Positions 53,017 to 62,091 of a stretch of DNA of 64,000 nt are shown here, one piece after another. Origin of the DNA: Exiguobacterium artemiae 255-15 (GTDB taxonomy: Bacteria; Bacillota; Bacilli; Exiguobacteriales; Exiguobacteriaceae). The stretch's first letter is position 1; the number at the start of each line of letters is the position of its first letter. The position numbers and the translations under genes were made by a program. The DNA is taken from NCBI RefSeq assembly GCF_000019905.1, contig NC_010556.1, positions 1,514,001 through 1,578,000 on the forward strand, written 5' to 3'. Below the pieces are notes generated by a model. It had not been told where the DNA came from. It searched no databases and worked only from the letters and a program-made list of their open reading frames with translations.

Positions 53017-53500
53017 ATTATTATGAAGACTAGGTACAAAACATAGGCTGAAATGGATAATGTTCATTCAGCACGTAATTAAAAAAATCGATATGTATCT
53101 GTAAGTAAGATACTAAACAAGACCATTTGTCGTTTAACGCTTCATTCCTTTCCTTTCCTCGCAAGGATTAGAAGAACTTAGAAATATCTCGCACCAATCA
53201 GTGACTCGTATCTCTACCGTTCCGGCAGGTGCATAGCAGTGTAATGCCTTACATCAGTCAGAAAGCTTTTCAATCGTCTCTTTTTAAGAGAGATAAAAGC
53301 TTACAGAAAGTAAACTACTCAAAGATAGCAAAAGATATTAAAGCTATATAGGTACACATAGTTATTCCCCAATTTCTTCAATAACATCTAGCATCTTCCG
53401 TGAATCCACATGAGCTGAAAACAAACCTTCTATGGCCCGCAGTGGATTAATCTACTGCGGGCCACCTCTTTCCTTATTCAAACGGCATACTCTTGTGAAT
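53017..53500. other. Non-coding part of the islet
   Basis: No convincing gene. It contains a nested hairpin (AAGCTTTT with AAAAGCTT and TCTCTT/AAGAGA inside, about 53261-53308) and an inverted repeat GGCCCGCAGT / ACTGCGGGCC (53434-53443, 53454-53463). Confidence 0.55.
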
Positions 53501-53717
53501 CGGGCATTGTATCAAAAACGACAGGAGACCATCGAACGTGTCTTCGCAGATGCAAAAGAAAAGCATGGCATGCGTTGGGCCCGATATCGTGGTCTGAAAA
53601 AAACAACGCTACAAGCGATGCTTACTTTTAGTGCCTTGAACCTCAAAAAATTGGCGAACTGGTTATGGGATTCCGGTGGGAATCCTTGTTTTTCATACTA
53701 TTTTATACGACTACATA

Positions 53718-53757
53718 AGACAAACCCTCATTTCAACGTTGAAATGAGGGTTTGTCT
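53718..53757. repeat. Perfect 40-bp palindrome at the IS remnant end
   Basis: AGACAAACCCTCATTTCAAC followed directly by its exact complement. The outer TTTGTCTACAATCTGA is similar to the outer end of the hairpin at 51588-51653. Confidence 0.9.
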
Positions 53758-53767
53758 ACAATCTGAA

Positions 53768-53780
53768 AAGGTGCTCCGAT
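53768..53780. repeat. 13-bp direct repeat, right copy
   Basis: AAGGTGCTCCGAT, identical to 51560-51572; it lies just beyond the IS remnant end and next to the stop of the 35-aa gene. Confidence 0.8.
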
Positions 53781-53789
53781 TTCTTTTTC

Positions 53790-53897
53790 TTATTTAGAAT
53801 CAATTTTAGACGCTTTACGCGCTATGATAACAATAAAGACGATGGCAGCAACCGGAAGCACGAGTGGCATCCAGTCCAGGATATACTGTGTATTCAT
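53790..53897 (-). CDS. 35-aa single-pass membrane protein
   Basis: ATG at 53897 follows AGGAGGGG. The product (MNTQYILDWMPLVLPVAAIV...) has one transmembrane helix (about 10-27) and a basic tail ARKASKIDSK. Unknown function. It seems to have lost its terminator half to the islet insertion next to its stop. Confidence 0.6.
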   Translation of the reverse strand: MNTQYILDWMPLVLPVAAIVFIVIIARKASKIDSK

Positions 53898-53971
53898 CGT
53901 ATCCCCTCCTCCAAGACATGCTGGTACTCTACACGTAGCATATTCCAAAAGACGGGACCATGCAAGCGTCG

Positions 53972-54298
53972 TCAGATCCGCGGCAACATCGAGTAGATGA
54001 CGGAATAATAGATCAAGACACTAGTCGAGACACTATAGACTAACAATATGTAGGGTGCGAATTTCGGCTGAGCATGCCGTTTCAGCACTTTCAGTGAAAA
54101 CATCGTGATTCCTAATGCAAATAAAGGACTAAAGCCGAAGACCACAAGATCCATGGACATTAAAAGCTCTGTACTAAAGAGTAGATTAAAGGCGAAAATC
54201 GATAATAAATACCAAGACGTGTAGGATAAACAGATGAAAAAGAGGTATGACACGCCCGCAATAACGCTTCCCATCCGTGGTTTTTCCATATGTTGCAT
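53972..54298 (-). CDS. Small three-helix membrane protein
   Basis: 108 aa with three hydrophobic helices (about 10-35, 45-65 and 80-103). Not recognised. ATG at 54298 follows GGAGGGG; the in-frame upstream extension overlaps the WYL gene and is rejected. Confidence 0.6.
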   Translation of the reverse strand: MQHMEKPRMGSVIAGVSYLFFICLSYTSWYLLSIFAFNLLFSTELLMSMDLVVFGFSPLFALGITMFSLKVLKRHAQPKFAPYILLVYSVSTSVLIYYSVIYSMLPRI

Positions 54299-54440
54299 GA
54301 TGCCCCTCCTGTAACAAAAATAAGATATCCTTAATGGTAATCGGAAAAAGTTCTTAAAAATATTCAAATATGAATATACGACAAAAAACGACAAAAAAAG
54401 ATCTTCTGCTCCCTTCAGCAAAAAATCTTCTCTGTTCGTT

Positions 54441-55466
54441 TTAGACACTTTCATTCATCTGTGGACTGACCGGAACACCTGCTTGATACACCTTGGCAAG
54501 CTCCAACACTTTATTCTTGAAGGCCTCCCGGCAAAGAGCTGGCTCCAAAATCTCCGCTTGCTCCGCAAACTGAATCAACCACATCATGAAACCTTGGGAA
54601 AACAGCGCTCCGACCTTGACCTCAAACCAGTCCCCTTCGAGACGCCGGCAACGAATGTCCGTCCCGAACCGGTCGACGACAGTCGGCATGACGCTCTCAT
54701 GGAACTTTAACGTCAACTGTTCCTGTTCGCCACCGTACATATTGAACATACTGCTCAAATAAGTGGCTTCGACCTCGACCGGTGTCTGGGCCGGCTCAAA
54801 GACACTGCAATTAACGATTCGATCCACGCGGTAGGTCCGGATCTCTTCGACCCGTTCATCCCGTCCAATCAAGTAGTAGTTCCCGTTATCGACGATCAGA
54901 TGAGCCGGCGTGACGAGATAGTAATCCCCGTCGCGACGCAACTCGAACTTTCGGGTCCGTTCGTTAAATTTGCCCTGATATTGAAAACTGATGATGTCCT
55001 GTTCGATGATCGCTTTTTGGATGGTATCAATCGAAAACGGGATGACGCCTTTCGGTTTCTTGACGGTATGTATGACCGGCGTCAACGTTTTTGCCAGACG
55101 TTTACTCGTTAACGTATGAATATTACGGACCAGAACCTCCGTTTCACTCTCAGAGATGAACTTGGCGCTGGCAATCGCATCCACGAGTAATCGTAAATGA
55201 TGGTATTCGAACGGACGGCTGACCAGATGATACGGAATCGCAAGACCGTTTTTGGTTTCTTCCGCATGAATATCGAATCCTGATTTAGCCAAAGCAGCAA
55301 TGTCCTCTTTTAAGGACTTTCGGGACAGCTTTTCAATCAGTCCTCTTTTCGACAGTTCGGTACTCAATTCTTCTAATGTCAACGTCTGTTCTTCATCTGA
55401 ATACTGCTCAAAAATGTCTCGAACGGCTAACAACCGATCCCGATTGGATAATTTTTCATTTGGCAC
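54441..55466 (-). CDS. WYL-domain transcriptional regulator
   Basis: 341 aa. N-terminal winged helix (about 8-65), then a WYL domain (about 140-235: IISFQYQGKFNERTRKFELR, PAHLIVDNGNYYLIGRD, TYRVDRI) and a C-terminal WCX region. WYL proteins sense nucleotides or other ligands and control stress or DNA repair genes. GTG at 55466 follows GAGG with 7-nt spacing. Divergent from the hydrolase at 55579, a possible target. Confidence 0.9.
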   Translation of the reverse strand: MPNEKLSNRDRLLAVRDIFEQYSDEEQTLTLEELSTELSKRGLIEKLSRKSLKEDIAALAKSGFDIHAEETKNGLAIPYHLVSRPFEYHHLRLLVDAIASAKFISESETEVLVRNIHTLTSKRLAKTLTPVIHTVKKPKGVIPFSIDTIQKAIIEQDIISFQYQGKFNERTRKFELRRDGDYYLVTPAHLIVDNGNYYLIGRDERVEEIRTYRVDRIVNCSVFEPAQTPVEVEATYLSSMFNMYGGEQEQLTLKFHESVMPTVVDRFGTDIRCRRLEGDWFEVKVGALFSQGFMMWLIQFAEQAEILEPALCREAFKNKVLELAKVYQAGVPVSPQMNESV

Positions 55467-55578
55467 GGGGCATCCTCATTTCCTATCCATAAGATGTTTG
55501 ATTATACTTGGATTATACCTCAAAAAGAAATTAAGAATAACAATAATATGGAAATATTTAAGAGATAGGAGAATTTGG

Positions 55579-56427
55579 ATGCAACACATTGCCGATTGGG
55601 AAGGTTACCGATTTGATTACCGGGACAGCGGAACCGGTCCCGTCATTTTACTGATTCATGGGACACAATCCGATTACCGGGAAGTCTATCACGTCGAACG
55701 ATTAATCGAAGCCGGCTACAGGATCATCGTCCCATCTCGTCCTGGATATGGAAAAACGCCGCTCCGTGTCGCCTCGTCGCCCGGCGAGTTAGCGGCTTTT
55801 TACCGGAGATGGCTGGCTTCTCGTCACCTCGAACGTTACACCGTATACGGCATTTCTGCCGGCGGACCGACCGCGATTGCTTTGGCGAGCGGTAATCCAG
55901 CTGTCAGTTCGCTCGTACTAGCCTGTGCGATGACACACCAGATTTCACTTCCTTATCAGGACTGGCTTGTCCAACCGCTCCTTCAGCGTCCGCTGCAACT
56001 CGTGCAATGGATCCTGTGGCATTACGTGAAAGATAAATTGGTTAAGTTTCCACAGGAAGCATCCGTTCGGATGGTTGAAATGACGAGTCTGTTGCAACGG
56101 GACGAGATCCGCCGTCAATTAGATGGAGCCGACCAGCAATTGTTGTATCAAGTCGGATTGCAGAACGGACCGGGCCGGGGGGTGTTGTTTGACTTGACGC
56201 AACAGATTGATCGTCCGCTCCTGCAGGCCATCCGTTGTCCGGTGCTGATCGTTCACTCCAAAGCGGACCGGGCCGTCCCGTTCGAACATGCCCTTTACGC
56301 CCGGCGTGCCATTGCGCATGCCCAGTTCATCGAGTCGGCGAGCCCTGGTCACCTGATTTGGATCGGCCCGTCTGCGCGTCGCGACGAACGAATGATTGAA
56401 CGCTTTATCGCCTTAAATCACTTGTAG
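55579..56427 (+). CDS. Alpha/beta hydrolase
   Basis: 282 aa: ILLIHGTQSDYREVYHV (oxyanion), nucleophile elbow GISAGG, LIVHSKADRAVPFEHA (acid) and ASPGHLIW (His). Cytosolic, substrate unknown. ATG at 55579 follows AGGAG. Overlaps the convergent gene by 15 nt. Confidence 0.88.
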   Translation: MQHIADWEGYRFDYRDSGTGPVILLIHGTQSDYREVYHVERLIEAGYRIIVPSRPGYGKTPLRVASSPGELAAFYRRWLASRHLERYTVYGISAGGPTAIALASGNPAVSSLVLACAMTHQISLPYQDWLVQPLLQRPLQLVQWILWHYVKDKLVKFPQEASVRMVEMTSLLQRDEIRRQLDGADQQLLYQVGLQNGPGRGVLFDLTQQIDRPLLQAIRCPVLIVHSKADRAVPFEHALYARRAIAHAQFIESASPGHLIWIGPSARRDERMIERFIALNHL

Positions 56428-57081
56428 GCGGACACGGAGGTTCAGCTTTTCGTTTTCTTCCTCAATGGAGATGATTCCCCGCGCCGTCAGTTCTTCGATT
56501 GCCAAGCGGGTCCGTTCCAAATTAAAGCGGGCATACCGGGCAATCTCCGCTATGCCCATTCGGCAGGACAGCTGATTCGCCTTGATTTTCGACGACGGTT
56601 TGGCGACGGAACGTTGCAACAGACGCCAAAAGACTTGCCGGGCATCATCCGACAGCGCATATGCATTTTTTTCGATGACTGGCGGGACGTACCGGATGTC
56701 CTCCCGGATGCGCCGGATGAGGTAGAGACTCAACCAGTATTCCACGTCCGCCTGAATCCGGAAAAATTCAAACCACCATAACTGATCGAGCGCTTCCGCT
56801 TCATCTTGCCGTAATGCCCAGGATGCCGGAATGTCGTCAAACTCTTCATCGAGAAAGTCTTCGTAATCCAACGCAGTTTCATATAAGACCTGGGGCGGGA
56901 TCCGGTCAAGCGTCTCCCGTTTTTGATATAAATCAAAACTCATCCGCCGGAAGTGTTCGACAGACCCGGCGACTTGACTGAGTTGCATCAACTGTTTCGT
57001 GATGAGACGGGCAAGTCCGTCCAGTTCGAGCTGAACGGCATATAAGTGTTTTTCAAGAGCAATCAATGTACTTCGTTCCAT
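56413..57081 (-). CDS. Hypothetical protein with C-terminal winged-helix-like region
   Basis: 222 aa, mostly helical. The last 70 residues (CRMGIAEIARYARFNLERTRLAIEELTARGIISIEEE) look like a winged helix, so DNA binding is likely. The N-terminal helices are not recognised. ATG at 57081 follows AGGAGG. Confidence 0.6.
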   Translation of the reverse strand: MERSTLIALEKHLYAVQLELDGLARLITKQLMQLSQVAGSVEHFRRMSFDLYQKRETLDRIPPQVLYETALDYEDFLDEEFDDIPASWALRQDEAEALDQLWWFEFFRIQADVEYWLSLYLIRRIREDIRYVPPVIEKNAYALSDDARQVFWRLLQRSVAKPSSKIKANQLSCRMGIAEIARYARFNLERTRLAIEELTARGIISIEEENEKLNLRVRLQVI

Positions 57082-57276
57082 CAGACAGTTCCTCCTCTGT
57101 TCGTGGCATACTTCTAGTCTTTTAGTCTTTTTCCGCAAATCGGACATTCAAAACCATCTTCTGTTTGTCTCCCGGTACCGGATGACTTGTTCTTCCTGAA
57201 GCGGGTTTATCTCCCAAATAAATCGGGAATATTTTTGATGCAGTGGTCTAAACGATTCAATCGGAGGTGGAACAAC

Positions 57277-57596
57277 GTGTTACAGTCCAAAAAGCGCACG
57301 GAGCGGAAGTGGAGACAACGCACGACACGTAATCATATCCTGCAATTGGAACACTTGTACAAAGCACATCCTGTCCGAACGACGACACAAACCAAAATGG
57401 TTTTTTCCAAACTGTTGGAAGATGCTATTCGAAGCGGGCGGTCCGTTATCTGGATCAGGGAAACGAAACCACGTTGACCGGATCGGTTACGGCTCTTTTT
57501 CATGCACGCGGACTTATTGAAATCAAGACCTCGACCGGCTTACGACGTCATCTTCCTTATGACGCGGTAATGGACGTCCGTGAATCCGTCAAATAA
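57277..57596 (+). pseudogene. Small helix-rich protein interrupted by a frameshift
   Basis: GTG at 57277 after GGAGG opens a frame to TGA at 57477 (66 aa, basic, MVFSKLLEDA near its end). From about 57430 the -1 frame continues as SKRAVRYLDQGNE, TLTGSVTALFHARGLIEI, ending in VRESVK with a stop at 57594-57596. The two halves together make a plausible winged-helix-like protein of about 106 aa. I read it as a frameshifted gene; sequencing error cannot be excluded. Confidence 0.5.
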
Positions 57597-57631
57597 AAGT
57601 TCGGCCATCCAAGAATCTTCCTATACATGCA

Positions 57632-57669
57632 AACAAGGGGAACGGATTTGAATCCGTTCCCCTTGTTTA
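57632..57669. terminator. Bidirectional intrinsic terminator
   Basis: A 17-bp stem AAACAAGGGGAACGGAT with its complement around a 4-nt loop, ending GTTTATTG. Confidence 0.8.
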
Positions 57670-57715
57670 TTGAAAAACTGACCGGATTGTCTGTTCCTGC
57701 TTTCATGGACAATCC

Positions 57716-58177
57716 TTATTTTTTATCCAGCTTGACGTTTTGGTCCGCCGGTAAGGTTGTCGTTGTTTCTTCCTCTTCGAGCTTCGGTACGCCTGCTCCG
57801 TACTCTGTCGTCTCGTCTTCGACATAAGAGGCAGCAAATGCCGGATTCAGCAGATCGGATTTTGAACCCACGATGACGATCCGGCCGTGGCGGACTTCCT
57901 CTTCCAAATCTTCGGCTACATCCTTCGTCATCCCGAGTTCCGACAGCTGGGCAATCCGGTCTTTCCGGTTGCTGCGGACGGTCGACATCAATGTCTCAAA
58001 AAATGATTTTTTGGTTATACGATATGCTAACGTCTGCGTGTCGTTGGCAATCCGTTCCGCCAACTCTTCATCCTTCGCAAAAATGTAAATTTGTTTATTC
58101 GAATAACCGCTTGACTTCAAGCTCGTCACTTCTGCGTCGACGGCTGTCATGTTCCGTACGATTCTAGTTTCAATCAT
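57716..58177 (-). CDS. YflT-like general stress protein (17M family)
   Basis: 153 aa with the heat-induced stress protein YflT domain (residues 1-100: SLKSSGYSNKQIYIFAKDEE, LSELGMTKDVAEDLEEEVRHGRIVIVG) and an acidic Thr/Glu tail. Function unknown but the family is a sigma-B marker in Bacillus. GAAGGAG precedes the ATG, and a sigma-B promoter lies 50 nt upstream. Confidence 0.88.
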   Translation of the reverse strand: MIETRIVRNMTAVDAEVTSLKSSGYSNKQIYIFAKDEELAERIANDTQTLAYRITKKSFFETLMSTVRSNRKDRIAQLSELGMTKDVAEDLEEEVRHGRIVIVGSKSDLLNPAFAASYVEDETTEYGAGVPKLEEEETTTTLPADQNVKLDKK

Positions 58178-58228
58178 CTTGTTTCCTCTCCTTCATGCGA
58201 GCCGACTTTCTACTCTCGATATAAAGTT

Positions 58229-58253
58229 ATTCCCGAAACATAATGAATAAAAC
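58229..58253 (-). promoter_or_regulatory. Sigma-B promoter of the YflT-like gene
   Basis: GTTTTA (58253-58248), 13 nt, GGGAAT (58234-58229) on the minus strand, close to sigma-B consensus. Confidence 0.7.
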
Positions 58254-58271
58254 ATGAATCACCAAAACGTA

Positions 58272-59954
58272 TCAACCGACTTTTCGCAACCGGACCGCCG
58301 GACGCCGTTTCAATACTAACATCAGTCCAATCACCAGACATAACAAGATTTGCGGTATCATCGTTTCGTACGTCGGATAAAAACCGATCCAGGAAACGGT
58401 TGGCAGGTAGGAGACGGCATGGATCGGCACGATGCCCGTCACTTGTAACGCATGCAGGCTGGCGCCTAAGATTTTAAAGGCCATAAGATAAATCAATCCG
58501 GTCGCCGCTAAAAAGAGCCGGTTGATCGGCAGACGCACTCCGAAATAAATGACTGCGATTGAACAGATACCGATCAGTCCGATCGCCAAAATGATTCCCC
58601 CGGCCAAAGCAGTCGTCGTCATCGCCGGAGCCATCCCGACATAAAACAGCAGTGTCTCGGCCCCTTCCCGAAAGATCGTCAAGAAGCTGACGGCAAACAA
58701 TGACCGTCCCGCAAGATTCATTGCCAGTCCGGTTTGCCGTGAAGCAACCGCCGTTTTCGAATGTAACCAGGAACCAACGAGCAGCATCATCAATACCGCG
58801 ACCAGTCCGGTCCATCCTTCAATCTGTTCCCGACCGACAGCAGCGAGTGCCGTCGAAAAGAACTGTTGAATCACGAGCGCCAGTCCTCCGCTAGCGAGTA
58901 ATCCGAACAGTGCTCCGCTCCAAATCATCCGTTCCCCGATCACCTTGGCTTTTCGGGTGAAAGCGACCAGCGCACTGATGATCAGCAACGCCTCGAGCCC
59001 TTCCCGTAACATGACGAGCATCGCATCGACAAAAGAATACGTCGTTTTCTGCGCCAAGACCTGAAGTGACGTGATGATCGGTGCCAAATCGGTCCGGGTG
59101 GAGTCAACCGTCGACTCGTCTAAAAGCGACAACAGCACCGGCACTTCCGATTCAATCGTCGTATATAAAGAACTGCTCCGGGTCCGGACCTCCCCTTCTC
59201 CGCTCGGCCAACGTTCAATGAACGTCGTCAGCGTCTTCTGCGCCGCCGGAACATTGCCGGCAGCGAGTTGCTGATCGGCTTGTTTCAGCAAGGCTGTCAG
59301 TTCGGACAATCCTGTCTGTTCCGCCGCTTGAACGGTATCACCTTGCAGGAAAGAACGGATGCTTGCGTCAAACTGATCGAGTGCTGCATTCAGCTCCGAC
59401 TGATCAAAATTTTCCCGCGCCAAAGCGATCCGGATGGCAGACAACCCCATCTCGACTTGACCGTAATGACCGATGCTTGTCTCCCGGACGACGGTCTCGC
59501 GGTCCGTCCACGCCTGCAGTAATTCGGATTGTAACTGCTGACATTCAGGCATCGTCGTAGCCTGCCGGAGCTGTTTCGTCCAGCCGAACAACTCTGTTAA
59601 GCGTTTTTTAGCCGCAGGATCTGTTTTCGGCTGATCTGTTTCCTCCAGCGTCCGGACGGCCGTCGACAGTTCCGTCAAGCGTTGTCTGATCTCCGGGAGG
59701 GCGGTTTGTTTCTGAACTTCTGTCAACCGATGTTGAATGACCTTTTGTTCGGCAGAAGCCGTCAGGCGGTCAATCTGTTTTTCAAGTGTGTTCAAAGTCG
59801 TCCCGAGCGTACTCCGGTCGTTGTCATTGACTGCTGACAACGCTTGACCAATCGAGACGTACAGCGCATCTGTCTCGGAATCCGCGTGGATAACCGGACT
59901 GACGATTGCCGTGAAGAGGAACAGTGCCAGGAACACGTTAAGCAAAGAGCGCAT
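58272..59954 (-). CDS. efeU: FTR1-type iron permease EfeU
   Basis: 560 aa: signal peptide (1-24), a long extracytoplasmic helical region (about 25-285) and a C-terminal FTR1 permease with seven helices. Both REXXE iron motifs are present (REGLE, REGAE). It takes up Fe(III) made available by EfeB/EfeO. ATG at 59954 (GTG at 59957 is an alternative) follows AAGGAGG; it overlaps efeB by 17 nt. Confidence 0.92.
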   Translation of the reverse strand: MRSLLNVFLALFLFTAIVSPVIHADSETDALYVSIGQALSAVNDNDRSTLGTTLNTLEKQIDRLTASAEQKVIQHRLTEVQKQTALPEIRQRLTELSTAVRTLEETDQPKTDPAAKKRLTELFGWTKQLRQATTMPECQQLQSELLQAWTDRETVVRETSIGHYGQVEMGLSAIRIALARENFDQSELNAALDQFDASIRSFLQGDTVQAAEQTGLSELTALLKQADQQLAAGNVPAAQKTLTTFIERWPSGEGEVRTRSSSLYTTIESEVPVLLSLLDESTVDSTRTDLAPIITSLQVLAQKTTYSFVDAMLVMLREGLEALLIISALVAFTRKAKVIGERMIWSGALFGLLASGGLALVIQQFFSTALAAVGREQIEGWTGLVAVLMMLLVGSWLHSKTAVASRQTGLAMNLAGRSLFAVSFLTIFREGAETLLFYVGMAPAMTTTALAGGIILAIGLIGICSIAVIYFGVRLPINRLFLAATGLIYLMAFKILGASLHALQVTGIVPIHAVSYLPTVSWIGFYPTYETMIPQILLCLVIGLMLVLKRRPAVRLRKVG

Positions 59955-61179
59955 CACCGATGTAGCCTCCTTTTTGAATCCCGCCGAAACAGGCGAAAAG
60001 AGCACTGCCGCGGTGGGTAATGTATTCATTTAAACGATCGGACGCCGCTAAACGCCGCTGAATCGTGATGAACTGTTCCGGTGACCGCTGGTACGATAAA
60101 AACAACAAGCCGGCATCGAGTGCCCCGGTTGTTTCATTGATGCCCGCCTGATAGGAGTAGGAGCGGCGTAACAACTGTGCTTCACCTGATCCGTGCGCGA
60201 CCGCCGTATGCGAATCTTTCGGAAGTGAGGCTTCCCCGCGTGCCGTTCGTTTACTTGGCGTCACGGATGCAAATTCGTCTTTTGAACCGAGTGGTGCGCC
60301 GGATGCCCGGTCCCGGCCGAAGGTGCGCTCCTGTTCTTTCAAAATCGTCCGGTCCCAGACCTCCAGATGCATCTGAATCCGGCGGACGACAAGAAAACTG
60401 CCGTTTGTCATCCATGGTGACCCGTCCTGCCACTGGTAAAAGAGGTGTTTATTCCGAATAGCAGGCTGCGAGACATCCGGATTTCCGGTTCCATCCTTGA
60501 ATCCAAACAGATTCCGTGGTGTCCCTCCTGTTGCATCCGCTGCTTTTGACCGTTGGAAACCGGTCTGGGTCCAGCGGATTTTGACGATGCCCCGACCGAT
60601 TCGGGTCAAGTTCCGCAACGCATGAAACACGACTTGTTGATCGTCGGCACAAATCTGAACGACAAGATCTCCGCCCGCCCATTTCGGGTCGAGCTGATCA
60701 AGATCAAAAGCCGGCAACTCCCGGAGCAGATTCGGACGCTTATGACCGATTTCGAACCGGTCGTCCGCAAACAGACCGTGTCCGCAACCGAATGTAAACG
60801 TCAGATGGCTCGCTGACAGCCCTTCCGCCTCCCCCGTATCTTCCGGCGGGACGTACAGACTGTCCGAGTCACCGAGCGGCAAGCCAGCCGTTAGCCGGGC
60901 GCATGCCCGTGTCCAGCGTTTCAAGAGGTCAATCAATTCATCGCGTCGTGTCGTCTGGACATCAAAGGCGACGATCTGGACATGATTTTGGGGCGGTGTC
61001 AGGATACCCGCCTGATACTTGCCGTAGAACGGGACCTGATTCGTCGCTTCGGCCGTCAAGGCACGCGGTAACCACCGTTCGAGCCCGCTCGCGTAAAGCG
61101 CAGCTCCGAGTCCGGTCAGTCCGGCAACTTTCAGGACGTCACGCCGTGTAACGCCCGCTTCTAAAGTAGTTCGTGTCAT
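59938..61179 (-). CDS. efeB: Dyp-type heme peroxidase EfeB
   Basis: 413 aa. A twin-arginine signal (TRRDVLKVAGLTGLG) exports the folded, heme-loaded enzyme. Dyp-type hallmarks are the GFKDGTGNP motif and a downstream proximal His region. In the Efe system it oxidises Fe(II) to Fe(III) or acts on heme outside the membrane. Starts 3 nt after the efeO stop. Confidence 0.93.
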   Translation of the reverse strand: MTRTTLEAGVTRRDVLKVAGLTGLGAALYASGLERWLPRALTAEATNQVPFYGKYQAGILTPPQNHVQIVAFDVQTTRRDELIDLLKRWTRACARLTAGLPLGDSDSLYVPPEDTGEAEGLSASHLTFTFGCGHGLFADDRFEIGHKRPNLLRELPAFDLDQLDPKWAGGDLVVQICADDQQVVFHALRNLTRIGRGIVKIRWTQTGFQRSKAADATGGTPRNLFGFKDGTGNPDVSQPAIRNKHLFYQWQDGSPWMTNGSFLVVRRIQMHLEVWDRTILKEQERTFGRDRASGAPLGSKDEFASVTPSKRTARGEASLPKDSHTAVAHGSGEAQLLRRSYSYQAGINETTGALDAGLLFLSYQRSPEQFITIQRRLAASDRLNEYITHRGSALFACFGGIQKGGYIGDALFA

Positions 61180-61182
61180 CGA

Positions 61183-62013
61183 TCAGCCCTCCAGTACGAT
61201 CCCCATCTTCGAGAGCGGCTCGGCCAGCTCGTTGATGGCTTGACTCAATTGTTTGACGTCCGCTTTGGATAACGCGGTATAGAGAACATACCCATCCTCT
61301 TTCTTTTTGGCTTCCAGTAAACCGTTGACATCAGCAAAGCGGGCGGCAATCTCTTTTGACAAAGCGGCATCCTGTTTTTGAAGCGCTGGGTTCAACAGTT
61401 GATAAATTTTTTCCGCCCCTTGAACATTGGCTGCAAAATCATACAAGTCCGTGTGGGAATAGCGGTCTTCTTCCCCTGTTACTTTCGACGTCGAAACTTC
61501 GTTCAATAAATCAGTCGCCCCGGTGACAAGCAGTTCCGGCGTCACCTCGACGGTTTCGACTTTTGCCCGGAGCAGATGAACATCCTGCATCAATTGATCG
61601 GCGTATCCTTCGTATCCTTCGGTCGTTCCTTTTTCAAACAGTCCTTGTTCGATCCGGTGATAACCGCCCCATTCCGATTCCTTGACATCCCCTTCACGGG
61701 CATCGATTTTCGGATCGAGATCCCCGAATACTTCGGCAATCGGTTCCGCCCGTTCATAATGCATCCGCGTTGGTGCGTAGAGCGCTTTCGCCTCTGCCAA
61801 GTCACCCTCTTTGACCGCTGTCGTGAACGCTTCCGTCTGTTTCGTAAACTGTTCCAGTTCTGCAATCGCATAGGTCCGGTAATCGGCCACGACCTGTTTG
61901 AACGGGTCTAGATTAGGCGTCGCCGGTTTCGTCGTCGCGGTCTGTTCGTTACAGGCTGCCAGTAAAGCCGTCATCGATAAAAGTCCGATGGCCAGTGTTT
62001 TTGTATGTCGCAT
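61183..62013 (-). CDS. efeO: Iron-binding lipoprotein EfeO (imelysin-type)
   Basis: 276 aa lipoprotein: signal peptide with lipobox LLAAC, then an EfeM/EfeO imelysin-like domain with the HRIEQGLF and HYERAEPI segments (His and Glu metal ligands). No cupredoxin domain, as in Gram-positive EfeM-type proteins. ATG at 62013 follows GGGGG. First gene of efeO-efeB-efeU under a Fur box. Confidence 0.92.
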   Translation of the reverse strand: MRHTKTLAIGLLSMTALLAACNEQTATTKPATPNLDPFKQVVADYRTYAIAELEQFTKQTEAFTTAVKEGDLAEAKALYAPTRMHYERAEPIAEVFGDLDPKIDAREGDVKESEWGGYHRIEQGLFEKGTTEGYEGYADQLMQDVHLLRAKVETVEVTPELLVTGATDLLNEVSTSKVTGEEDRYSHTDLYDFAANVQGAEKIYQLLNPALQKQDAALSKEIAARFADVNGLLEAKKKEDGYVLYTALSKADVKQLSQAINELAEPLSKMGIVLEG

Positions 62014-62051
62014 GGATGGTTCCCCCTGATCGTTAAGTAAGTTCATCAATC

Positions 62052-62081
62052 AGTATAGTCGATAATGATAATCGTTATCAA
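62052..62081 (-). promoter_or_regulatory. Fur-regulated promoter of the efe operon
   Basis: On the minus strand TTGATA (62081-62076), 18 nt, TATACT (62057-62052). The spacer holds GATAATGATAATCGTTATC (plus strand, 62061-62079), 18 of 19 to the classical Fur box, including TGATAATCGTTATCA of the 7-1-7 type. Confidence 0.9.
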
Positions 62082-62091
62082 TATATTTCAA

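Larger units (their letters stand above)
53501..53797 (+). pseudogene. IS1182-like transposase, C-terminal fragment
   Basis: The reading frame (open from 53432) has, from about 53501 to 53668, the typical transposase end: QKRQETIERVFADAKEKHGM and ALNLKKLANW. The remaining several hundred residues are missing, and the frame then runs through the terminal palindrome. A dead remnant. Confidence 0.8.

Noticed and set aside
53432-53500. Start of the transposase reading frame as a true gene start
   Set aside because: The first 20 or so codons lie over an inverted repeat and show no match to the transposase; only the C-terminal part is recognisable.
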